From Billgrantia aerodenitrificans (GTDB taxonomy: Bacteria; Pseudomonadota; Gammaproteobacteria; Pseudomonadales; Halomonadaceae): a stretch of DNA of 64,000 nt. The stretch lies in NCBI RefSeq assembly GCF_021404405.1, contig NZ_JABFTV010000012.1, forward strand, positions 62,001-126,000, in the 5' to 3' direction. The notes beneath the pieces were generated by a model. The model searched no databases, had not been told where the DNA came from, and saw nothing but the letters and a program-made list of their open reading frames with translations. Each line of letters begins with the position of its first letter. The first letter of the stretch is position 1. A program made the translations under genes and the position numbers. Of this stretch, positions 41,510 to 48,953 are shown piece by piece.

Positions 41510-42244
41510 TCACCCCAGCAGGGTTTCTGGTACCCAAAGCCGCCCCTCGCGCCGCCAGTGGCGCACCAGCTCCGGCACCCCTTTGCCGGCGGGTTGGCTG
41601 ATGCGAAACACGCCAGGCGGCGCCAGCGCCGCGGCCTCGGGGTCCACCAGCACGCTGGGCGCGTCGAGCGGCGTATGTTCGAGCAGCGAGGCCGCCGGCA
41701 TCACGGCCAGCGAGGTGCCCACCACCAGCAGCATGTCCGCCTCGGCGACGATCTCGCAGGCCTCGCCGAAGTGCGGCACGCTCTCGCCGAACCACACCAC
41801 GTCGGGGCGCAGCTGACTGCCCTTGTCGCAGATGTCGCCTAGCTCGATGCCGCCGCGGGGCAGCGGATACTGCATGCGGGCATCCACCGTGGAGCGTGCC
41901 TTGAGGATCTCGCCGTGCAGGTGCAGCACGTTGCGCGAACCGGCACGCTCGTGCAGGTCGTCGATGTTCTGGGTGATGATGCTGACGCGAAAGCCCTGGC
42001 GCTCGAGATCCGCCAGGGCCTTGTGCGCGGCGTTGGGGCGTGCCCGGCGCACCTGCTCGCGGCGCAGGTTGTAGAAGTTCAGCACGCGCGCCGGATCTCG
42101 CCGCCAGGCCTGGGGCGTGGCGACCTCCTCGATGGGATGCTCGGCCCACAGGCCATCGCCGGCGCGAAAGGTCTGGATGCCGCTCTCGGCACTGATGCCC
42201 GAGCCGGTAAAGACCACCAGGTGGGGCTGCCTTGGGTCTGACAT
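41510..42244 (-). CDS. cobB: Sirtuin-type NAD-dependent protein deacylase without zinc cysteines
   Basis: A 244-residue sirtuin. NAD-binding motifs are FTGSGISAESGIQTFR and TQNIDDLHERAG; the catalytic His110 is in LHLHGEI; VVGTSLAVMPAA closes the Rossmann part. Only two cysteines occur (139 and 163), so the structural Cys4 zinc site of most sirtuins is absent. Functions like removing acetyl or succinyl groups from lysines are expected from the family. It is 36 bases after aceK on the same strand, which links two kinds of control of central metabolism. Confidence 0.9.
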   Translation of the reverse strand: MSDPRQPHLVVFTGSGISAESGIQTFRAGDGLWAEHPIEEVATPQAWRRDPARVLNFYNLRREQVRRARPNAAHKALADLERQGFRVSIITQNIDDLHERAGSRNVLHLHGEILKARSTVDARMQYPLPRGGIELGDICDKGSQLRPDVVWFGESVPHFGEACEIVAEADMLLVVGTSLAVMPAASLLEHTPLDAPSVLVDPEAAALAPPGVFRISQPAGKGVPELVRHWRREGRLWVPETLLG

Positions 42245-42280
42245 GTCTCTCCTTGGATCAACGCGCCGCCGCTCGGGCGC

Positions 42281-44026
42281 TCAATAGACCAGGCCGTTCT
42301 CCTCGCTGGCGCTGAAGCGCTGCTTGTTGCGATAGGGATAGACGTCGATCACCCGCCCATCGACGATCGCCTGCTGCACGCTCTTCCAGTAGTCGGCATC
42401 GAACAGCTCGGGGTGGAGCTGGTAGAAAAGTTTGCGCAGCTTGAGATCGGCGAACAGGAACGGCCCGAACTCCTCGGGGAAAATATCATTCGGCCCCACC
42501 GAGTACCAAGGTTCGCTGGATAGCTCCTGCTCCGGGTACATCGGCTCGGGAATGTGACGGAAGTGGCATTCGGTGAGGTAACAGACCTCATCGTAGTCAT
42601 AGAAGATCACCCGGCCGTGGCGGGTCACGCCGAAGTTCTTCAGCAACATGTCACCGGGGAAGATGTTGGCCGCCGCCATCTGCTTGATGGCGTTGCCGTA
42701 GTCCTTGAGCACCGCGTGGGTCTCTTCCTCGCTGCACTGCTCCAGGTAGAGATTGAGCGGCGTCATCATGCGCTCGGTGTAGCAGTGCTTGATGATCACC
42801 TTGTCACCCCTGAGCTGCACGGTGGAGGGCGCCACCTCCAGCAGATGCTCGAGGCACTCCGGGGCAAAGTGGTCCTTGCGTGCGATGAAGTTGGAGAACT
42901 CCTGGGTGTCGGCCATGCGCCCGACCCGGTCGTGACGCTTCACCAGCCGGTACTTTTCGCGCACGGTGTCGTGGCTCATCTCCTTGGAGGGGTCGAAGCG
43001 GTCCTTGATGATCTTGAACACGGTACGAAACGAGGGCAGCACGAATACCGCCATGACCATGCCGCGCACGCCCGGCGCGATGATGAACTTGTCCTCACGC
43101 CTGGCCACCTGACGGTTCAGGGCACGGAAGAACTCGGTCTTGCCGTGCTTGAAGAAGCCGATGGCGGAATAGAGCTCGCCCGCCGGCTTGTCGGGCATCA
43201 GCTGCTGCAGATAGTCGACGAACTCCCCCGGCACCCGCACCTTCACCTGAAAGTAGGCGCGGGTGAAGGAGAAGATGATCGAGACCTCATCCGACTCGAT
43301 CAGCACGGTATCGAGATGCAGCCCCTCCCCCTGCTCATGCAGGATCGGCAGCACCAGCGGCACCTGGGTGCCGTCGCCGTGAATCCGCCCCACCAGATAG
43401 GCGCCCTTGTTGCGATAGAACACGCTCTTGAGCAGCTCGACCTCAGCGTCCGGGGCGTCGAGCAGGACCTGAGGCAGGTGCCCGCTCAGGAACTCGCCTC
43501 CCAGACGCGCGTCACGCTCCAGATCTTCGAAGGGAGTCTCGAACGGTGCCTCGACGAGCGCCCAGCGAATCGCCGCCTCCCAGTCGCCATTCACCTGCAA
43601 GCGGCGACACGGCTCCAGGCCCGAGTGGTGGGCAGCCGCATCCCGCGAGCTATAGACGAACATCCAGTCGTTGCGGATATGACGGTGATGGAAGATCGAA
43701 CAGAACAGCGAGTTGAAGTAGGTCTCGGCCAGCTCGTAGTCGAGCCGCTCGCTGATCATTTCGGCATAGTGATTGCGCGCCTCACGCCAGCACTCGCAGT
43801 GGGTCAGGTCGTCCTCGTCCAGAGCCCGCTTCAGCCGCCCCAGGGTCTCGCCGACCTTCTCCTCGTAGAGGTTGATGCGTTCGGCCGAGGCCTGCTGCGC
43901 CTCGCGCCAGGCGGCGTCGCGAAAGCGCCGGCTGGCATCGGCGGTGATCTCCTTGAAGCGGGTACGGTACTCGTCGAAGCCGTGCAGAATGGTCGCGGCA
44001 AGGCGATAGGCGGGGGAATGCTTCAT
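42281..44026 (-). CDS. aceK: Isocitrate dehydrogenase kinase/phosphatase AceK
   Basis: A 581-residue bifunctional enzyme that phosphorylates and dephosphorylates isocitrate dehydrogenase and so directs carbon into the glyoxylate bypass. The ATP-binding region PGVRGMVMAVFVLPS and IIKDRF is present, as is the catalytic part with GDMLLKNFGVTRHGR and FYDYDEVCYL. Length is usual. It stands without aceBA, as in pseudomonads. GGAG lies six bases before the ATG. Confidence 0.96.
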   Translation of the reverse strand: MKHSPAYRLAATILHGFDEYRTRFKEITADASRRFRDAAWREAQQASAERINLYEEKVGETLGRLKRALDEDDLTHCECWREARNHYAEMISERLDYELAETYFNSLFCSIFHHRHIRNDWMFVYSSRDAAAHHSGLEPCRRLQVNGDWEAAIRWALVEAPFETPFEDLERDARLGGEFLSGHLPQVLLDAPDAEVELLKSVFYRNKGAYLVGRIHGDGTQVPLVLPILHEQGEGLHLDTVLIESDEVSIIFSFTRAYFQVKVRVPGEFVDYLQQLMPDKPAGELYSAIGFFKHGKTEFFRALNRQVARREDKFIIAPGVRGMVMAVFVLPSFRTVFKIIKDRFDPSKEMSHDTVREKYRLVKRHDRVGRMADTQEFSNFIARKDHFAPECLEHLLEVAPSTVQLRGDKVIIKHCYTERMMTPLNLYLEQCSEEETHAVLKDYGNAIKQMAAANIFPGDMLLKNFGVTRHGRVIFYDYDEVCYLTECHFRHIPEPMYPEQELSSEPWYSVGPNDIFPEEFGPFLFADLKLRKLFYQLHPELFDADYWKSVQQAIVDGRVIDVYPYRNKQRFSASEENGLVY

Positions 44027-44122
44027 GGCAGACTCCGAGCGACGTTATTCGACAGCTTCGCCAATTCTCGTTCGGGATGCGAGCCGACCATGGTGGTGGC
44101 GGCTGTAGTTTCGCAACAGCCG

Positions 44123-44140
44123 ACGTAACACGAACGTGAT
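44123..44140 (+). promoter_or_regulatory. Weak PhoB-box-like site before phnD1
   Basis: ACGTAAC (44123-44129) and ACGTGAT (44134-44140) are 11 bp apart, as PhoB half-sites are. They match CTGTMAY at 5 and 4 of 7 positions. The site is about 85 bp before the start. It is considered only because better sites occur in the same region. Confidence 0.3.
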
Positions 44141-44222
44141 CTCAATGAAACGATTTCGTCATCGAGCATTGGCAGGGTAGGGCCACCAATAAATGCCCAA
44201 TTCCAACCATTCGAGGTGACTC

Positions 44223-45077
44223 ATGTTCAAGCTCGTTCTCCCCTTTGCCGCCCTTGGCCTAATGGCCGCCGCCACTCAGGCTCAAGCAGCAGAATCTTGC
44301 CCCGCCACCCTGCGCTTCGCCGATACAGGTATAGAGGGCACCGAGGAGCTCCAGCGCGCATTCAGCGACTTCGTCGAGGAAGTTGAGTCGCGCCTGAGCG
44401 TCAATGTAGAGTTTTTCCCTGTAGGCAACCGTACTACCGCTATCAACGCCCTGCGCTTCGAGCAAGTCGATATCGTACTGGCCGGCCCCTCGGAATACGT
44501 GCTGATGGCCGAGCGTGTCGATGGCGTCCAGCCCATCACCGCCATCGTACGACCTGAATATTACTCCGTGTTCATCGCCGCCTCCGACAGCGGCATAGAA
44601 TCGCTGGAGGATCTGCGCGGCAAGCATGTGGCCATGAAGGATCATGGTTCCACTACTGGCCATATCATGCCCAGCTACATGCTGCACAAAGCCGGCCTGG
44701 ACATTGACCGCGACTTGCAGATCTCGCTGCTCGACGGTGCTCGCATGCAGGCCTTGGCTTCCGGCGAAGTAGATGCCGTGGGTACCGGCGTTCGCGACTT
44801 TGCCCCCTTTGCCTCCCGCCACGGTGAGGATAGTTATCGCATCATCGAGCGTGGCCAGGATATGCCGGGCGACCCCATAGTGGCCGGTCCGCATATATCC
44901 GCCGACTGCGTCAGTGAAATCCGGGAGGCCTTCATGGCTGACCCGGTGGGCCTGTTGCAGGCGATCCTCTCCCCAGGCGAGCGCGACAAGTACATCGGCG
45001 CCGAAATGGTTCGCGTGAATGACGCGGAGTACGACGTGGTGCGCGAATCCTACGCCCTGCTGGGTCTCAACGACTGA
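44223..45077 (+). CDS. phnD: Phosphonate/phosphite-type ABC transporter, substrate-binding protein
   Basis: A 284-residue periplasmic protein with a signal peptide (about 1-22, ending AQA). It has the PhnD-family features LRFADTGIEGTEELQRAFSD, VDIVLAGPSEYVL, then IESLEDLRGKHVAMKDHGSTTGH and VGTGVRDFAPF. This family binds phosphonates, phosphite or phosphate analogues; which of these it takes cannot be told by eye. It is followed by matching ATPase and permease genes. GAGG lies six bases before the ATG. Base composition is slightly more A+T-rich than in the housekeeping part. Confidence 0.9.
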   Translation: MFKLVLPFAALGLMAAATQAQAAESCPATLRFADTGIEGTEELQRAFSDFVEEVESRLSVNVEFFPVGNRTTAINALRFEQVDIVLAGPSEYVLMAERVDGVQPITAIVRPEYYSVFIAASDSGIESLEDLRGKHVAMKDHGSTTGHIMPSYMLHKAGLDIDRDLQISLLDGARMQALASGEVDAVGTGVRDFAPFASRHGEDSYRIIERGQDMPGDPIVAGPHISADCVSEIREAFMADPVGLLQAILSPGERDKYIGAEMVRVNDAEYDVVRESYALLGLND

Positions 45078-45088
45078 GTGTGAGCCAT

Positions 45089-45892
45089 ATGCAAGTGACA
45101 GTAAGCGACCTGACCAAGGTCTACCCGGACGGCACTCGTGCCATCGACGGACTGTCGTTCGAGGTGGCTCCCGGAGAGGGCGTGGTGATCCTCGGCCACA
45201 ACGGCTGCGGCAAGTCGACTCTGATGAAGTGTCTGACCGGTCTCGAGCGCCCCACGACGGGGCGCCTCGAGCTGGATGGCGTAGACCTCACCCGGGCCTC
45301 CCGTCGTCAGCTGCGCCCGCTGCGTCAGCGTATTGGCTGCGTATTCCAGAAGTTCAACATGGTTGGCAACCTCTCGGTACTGCAGAACGTGCTGTTCGGC
45401 CTGATGGGTCACCGCGGCATCCTCGCAAGCAACGCGCTGACCGCCAGTCGTGAGTCGCGCATGGCAGCCATGGGAGCCCTGGAGCGAGTCAGTCTCGCCC
45501 ACCTAGCAGCGCGCCGCACCGACACCCTCTCCGGTGGACAGCAACAACGCGTAGCCATCGCCCGCATGCTGATGCAGGACGCTGAGATCGTGCTTGCCGA
45601 CGAGCCGGTGGCAAGCCTCGACCCCAAGGCCGGCCGCGAGGTCATGGAACTGCTGTGGTCGGTGGTACGCGAGCGCGGCATGACCGTGCTCTGCGTGCTG
45701 CACCAAATCGAACTCGCCCGCGAGTTCGGCGACCGACTGATCGGGCTCAAGCAGGGCCACCTGGCCTTCGACCAGCCGAGCAGCGCTGTCAGCGATAACG
45801 ACATCACGGCCCTCTATCAAATCGACAACCAGCAGGAGGCCGAAGCGGATGACCGTACCTTCGTCCCGACACAGCGCACCGCCCAGGCTTGA
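45089..45892 (+). CDS. phnC: Phosphonate/phosphite-type ABC transporter, ATPase
   Basis: A 267-residue ABC ATPase: Walker A GHNGCGKS, Q-loop FQKFNMVGNLSVLQNVLFG (typical PhnC), signature LSGGQQQR, Walker B IVLADEPVASLDP, switch His in LHQIELAREFGDR. I use ATG 45089; a GTG at 45080 would add three residues. Its end overlaps the permease start by 44 bases, a sign of tight coupling. Confidence 0.92.
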   Translation: MQVTVSDLTKVYPDGTRAIDGLSFEVAPGEGVVILGHNGCGKSTLMKCLTGLERPTTGRLELDGVDLTRASRRQLRPLRQRIGCVFQKFNMVGNLSVLQNVLFGLMGHRGILASNALTASRESRMAAMGALERVSLAHLAARRTDTLSGGQQQRVAIARMLMQDAEIVLADEPVASLDPKAGREVMELLWSVVRERGMTVLCVLHQIELAREFGDRLIGLKQGHLAFDQPSSAVSDNDITALYQIDNQQEAEADDRTFVPTQRTAQA

Positions 45893-46649
45893 GCGCCCTT
45901 CCGCCATTGCCTTTATTCTGCTGATCGGGTTGGCTGCCTTCTTCCTGACCGGCCTGCAAGGCGCCAATATCAATCCGGAGCGGCTGATCCGGGGCGTCTC
46001 CAACCTGGGCACCTTCTTCGGCGAGGCGATGCCGCCGAATTTCTCGCGCTGGGACGTGATTGCCACCGCCATGCTGGAGACCTTCCAGATGGCTATCGTC
46101 GGGGTAGTGTTCGGGGTCATCCTTAGCCTACCAATGGCCCTGCTGTGTGCGCGCAACACCAGCCCGCACCCTGTCGTCCGGGTCATCTCACGCAATATCG
46201 TCGCGACTCTGCGCACCGTGCCGGATCTGGTATGGGCGCTGATATTCGTGGTGGCCGTGGGGCTCGGTCCCCTGGCGGGTATTCTTGCCATCATCATGGA
46301 CACCATCGGCTTCTGTGCGCGCTTCTTCTCCGAGCGTATCGAGGAAGTCGACCCTGGCCCGGGCCAGGCACTGGCCGCCACCGGCGCCTCGCGTAGCGGC
46401 GTGATATGCGGGGCCATCCTGCCGGAGTGCACTCCCTCCTTCGTTGCCACCAGCCTGTTTTCGGTGGAGAAAGCGGTACGCAGCGCCGTGGTGCTTGGAC
46501 TGGTGGGCGCCGGGGGCATCGGTGTGGAGCTCTCGGCCTCGATGAACCTGTTCCGCTACGACCAAGCCCTGACCGTCATTCTCGCGATCCTCGTGGTCGT
46601 GATCGGCGTCGAGCAGATCAGCGCCTGGATCCGCAAACGGGTGATCTGA
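45849..46649 (+). CDS. phnE: Phosphonate/phosphite-type ABC transporter, permease
   Basis: A 266-residue inner-membrane permease of the PhnE family with about six helices. Conserved segments are ARNTSPHPVVRVISRNIVATLRTVPDLVWALIF, SERIEEVDPGPGQALAATGASRSGV (EAA-like loop), and VLGLVGAGGIGVELSASM. Only one permease gene is present in this set, against two in the second set downstream, so it probably works as a homodimer. A terminator-like hairpin follows. Confidence 0.92.
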   Translation: MTVPSSRHSAPPRLERPSAIAFILLIGLAAFFLTGLQGANINPERLIRGVSNLGTFFGEAMPPNFSRWDVIATAMLETFQMAIVGVVFGVILSLPMALLCARNTSPHPVVRVISRNIVATLRTVPDLVWALIFVVAVGLGPLAGILAIIMDTIGFCARFFSERIEEVDPGPGQALAATGASRSGVICGAILPECTPSFVATSLFSVEKAVRSAVVLGLVGAGGIGVELSASMNLFRYDQALTVILAILVVVIGVEQISAWIRKRVI

Positions 46650-46678
46650 TCCTGAGGAAGTACCCACAAGCGGATGCT

Positions 46679-46699
46679 GGCCGCCTCGAGCGGCCTTTA
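46679..46699 (+). terminator. Hairpin terminator after phnE1
   Basis: GGCCGC / GCGGCC with a 5-base loop is followed by TTTAT, 30 bases after the phnE stop. It separates the first transporter from the next cassette. Confidence 0.55.
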
Positions 46700-46700
46700 T

Positions 46701-46732
46701 CTCAGGTGCAGCCTGCTCTCAGGTGCAGCCTG
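46701..46732 (+). repeat. 15-bp tandem direct repeat before the 2-aminoethylphosphonate-type cassette
   Basis: CTCAGGTGCAGCCTG occurs at 46701-46715 and again at 46718-46732, two bases apart (period 17). It lies about 50 bp upstream of the PhoB-box-like site. It might bind a regulator or be a slip duplication. Confidence 0.6.
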
Positions 46733-46783
46733 GCGATTTCCTCAACCCGTCGCGGAGGCGCTGGAAGACGGGGCTCAGGGTCA

Positions 46784-46815
46784 TTGTCATCTCGCTGACA
46801 TCGTTTCCCGTTAAT
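46784..46815 (+). promoter_or_regulatory. PhoB box and -10 element of the 2-aminoethylphosphonate-type cassette
   Basis: TTGTCAT (46784-46790), CTCG and CTGACAT (46795-46801) match the two CTGTCAT half-sites at 6 of 7 positions each, with the right 11-bp spacing. A -10-like GTTAAT (46810-46815) follows at the expected distance of about 8-10 bases. The start codon is 27 bases further on. It suggests induction by phosphate limitation. Confidence 0.6.
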
Positions 46816-46842
46816 CTGGGCTTTTTTCAGAGAGGCTGCGTC

Positions 46843-47982
46843 ATGCCCACCCCTGCGCTCCGGATCGACCGCCTGCATAAGCGCTTCGGCCAAGTCGTGG
46901 CGCTCGATGGCATAGATCTCATGCTGCACAGAGGCCAGGTGCTTGCCCTGCTCGGCCCTTCCGGCTGCGGCAAGACCACACTACTACGTTGCATCGCCGG
47001 CCTCTCCGAGGCGAATGAAGGCGAGATTCATCTCGACGGCGAATGCGTTGCGGCACCGGGCCGCCATCTGAGTCCCGATGATCGCCGACTGGGCATGGTC
47101 TTTCAGGATTACGCCCTCTGGCCACACATGAGCGTGTACCAGAACGTGGCGTTTCCGCTTGAAATGCAGGGGGTGAAGGCCAACGCCCGCCGCCCCCAGG
47201 TGGAATGGGCACTCGCGCTGGTGGGACTTGCCGATTTCGCCGAGCGCACTCCCGGCGCGCTTTCGGGTGGCCAGCAACAGCGAGTCGCGCTGGCCCGGGC
47301 CATCGTGGCCAAACCGCGCTTGCTGCTGATGGACGAACCGCTCTCCAATCTCGACAAGGGCCTGCGCGAAAGCTTGGCGCTGGAGATCCGCAGCCTGATC
47401 GAGGAGCTCGGCCTGACCGCCGTCTTTGTCACCCATGATCAACACGAAGCCTTTGCTCTGGCCGACCGGGTCGCCGTGCTGCAGCAGGGCCGCCTACAGC
47501 AGGTCGACTCACCCGAAAGGCTCTTCCACACCCCGGCCACCCCAGCCATTGCCGATTTCGTGGATGCCGGCACCCTGCTCGACGCTCAGCTCGACGCCCA
47601 CGGCCTTGCGATCGCCGATACCCGGCTGCCACTCGCTGCGGCCTGCAGCCATCAAGGCGAGATTCGCCTGCTGCTGCCGCGCAGGGCCCTTCACCTCTGC
47701 GCCCCCGACGATGGCCTGCTTCGCGCACGCATTACCGGTCGACTATTCCAGGGCGAGCACCTGTCGCTTCAGCTCACCCTGGCCGACGGCCGCACGCTCA
47801 AACTGCATGCACCTCATGCTCCTGAGCGCGGCTGTCTGGTAGGGGTCGGCATCGATGTCAGCGCTTTGCGTGCGTGGGATGCCAACGCAAGCCTGCTCGA
47901 CCTCATACCACGCCCAGGCGTGGCCACTCCAGTACCGGCTAAACCCGACCTACGCCACTCAATCGATGACTCAGGAGAATGA
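46843..47982 (+). CDS. ABC transporter ATPase, iron(III)/2-aminoethylphosphonate type
   Basis: A 379-residue ATPase like PhnT/FbpC: Walker A GPSGCGKTT, Q-loop VFQDYALWPHMSVYQNVAFPL, signature LSGGQQQR, Walker B LLLMDEPLSNLD, switch THDQHEAF, then a C-terminal TOBE-like regulatory domain (from about 245). The ATG at 46843 has AGAGG in front; an open frame upstream runs through the PhoB-box and is not coding. The stop (TGA 47980-47982) lies five bases before the binding-protein start. Confidence 0.88.
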   Translation: MPTPALRIDRLHKRFGQVVALDGIDLMLHRGQVLALLGPSGCGKTTLLRCIAGLSEANEGEIHLDGECVAAPGRHLSPDDRRLGMVFQDYALWPHMSVYQNVAFPLEMQGVKANARRPQVEWALALVGLADFAERTPGALSGGQQQRVALARAIVAKPRLLLMDEPLSNLDKGLRESLALEIRSLIEELGLTAVFVTHDQHEAFALADRVAVLQQGRLQQVDSPERLFHTPATPAIADFVDAGTLLDAQLDAHGLAIADTRLPLAAACSHQGEIRLLLPRRALHLCAPDDGLLRARITGRLFQGEHLSLQLTLADGRTLKLHAPHAPERGCLVGVGIDVSALRAWDANASLLDLIPRPGVATPVPAKPDLRHSIDDSGE

Positions 47983-47987
47983 CCGCC

Positions 47988-48953
47988 ATGTTTCCTTTGA
48001 AACCTCTTGCCTTGGGGGTCTGCCTAATCGCCATTCCGAGCCTGGCCTCGGCGAGCGCGCTCACCGTCTACTCCGCCGGGCCCGGTGCGCTGATCGAAGA
48101 CCTTGCCGCCGACTTCACCAGGGAGACGGGTATCCAGGTCAACGTCTTCCAGAGCACCACTGGCCAGGTCATGGCACGACTGGAGTCCGAGCAATCCAAT
48201 CCGCTGGCGGACGTGGTGATCTCCGCCTCCTGGGACAGTGCAAAATCGCTGCATGAGCAGAACCTGTTGCACCCCTACCTCTCGCCCAATGCCGAGACGG
48301 TACCTGACTTTCTCAAGTCCGAACACTACGTCGCCCAGGGCGTTTCGGCTCTGGCGCTCGTGTGGAATCGCGACAGCGATGTCCCTCAACCAGGCGATTG
48401 GAGCGATCTCACCGATGCAGCCTATCGCGATCAGGTCACCATGCCCGACCCGGCCCAGTCGGGAGCGGCTTTCGAACTGATCACAGGCCTGCTCACTGCC
48501 ATGGGCGATGAAGCCACTTGGTCGCTTGTCGAAGAACTCTCCGATAACGGCATGATCGTGCCCGGCCCCAATGCCCGCGCCCTCAATCCGGTGCTGCAGG
48601 GTGCCAAGTCGGTGGTGTTCGGTGCGGTAGACTACATCTCGCTTGGCCAGCAGGCCGATGGTGAGGCCATTGAGGTGATCTTTCCGACCAGCGGCACGGT
48701 CATCGCCCCTCGACCGATGATGATTCTCGCGTCTAGCCGCATGCCCAACGAGGCCGAGCGGTTCATCGACTTCGTGCTCTCCGAACAGGGGCAGGCGCGG
48801 GTCGCCGAGAGCTATCTCATGCCGGCCCGCAGCGATATCGAGGCGCTGCGTCCGACGCTCGAGGAATTGACCCTGATCGACGTGGACAGCGAGGCGATGA
48901 ATGCTCAGCGCGACGTCATCCTGCAGCGCTTCCGCGAGGTCACGGGTAGTTGA
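47988..48953 (+). CDS. Substrate-binding protein, probable 2-aminoethylphosphonate type
   Basis: A 321-residue exported protein (signal ending ASA) of the iron(III)/thiamine/2-aminoethylphosphonate family: LTVYSAGPGALIEDLAADF, NPLADVVISASWDSA, then NPVLQGAKSVVFGAVDYISL. Iron-binding FbpA proteins have two adjacent Tyr ligands; here only one Tyr is found (VDYISL), so iron is less likely. 2-Aminoethylphosphonate is my first guess because of the PhoB box and neighbours. ATG 47979 overlaps the ATPase stop and is an alternative; AGGAG at 47973 favours 47988. Confidence 0.82.
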   Translation: MFPLKPLALGVCLIAIPSLASASALTVYSAGPGALIEDLAADFTRETGIQVNVFQSTTGQVMARLESEQSNPLADVVISASWDSAKSLHEQNLLHPYLSPNAETVPDFLKSEHYVAQGVSALALVWNRDSDVPQPGDWSDLTDAAYRDQVTMPDPAQSGAAFELITGLLTAMGDEATWSLVEELSDNGMIVPGPNARALNPVLQGAKSVVFGAVDYISLGQQADGEAIEVIFPTSGTVIAPRPMMILASSRMPNEAERFIDFVLSEQGQARVAESYLMPARSDIEALRPTLEELTLIDVDSEAMNAQRDVILQRFREVTGS

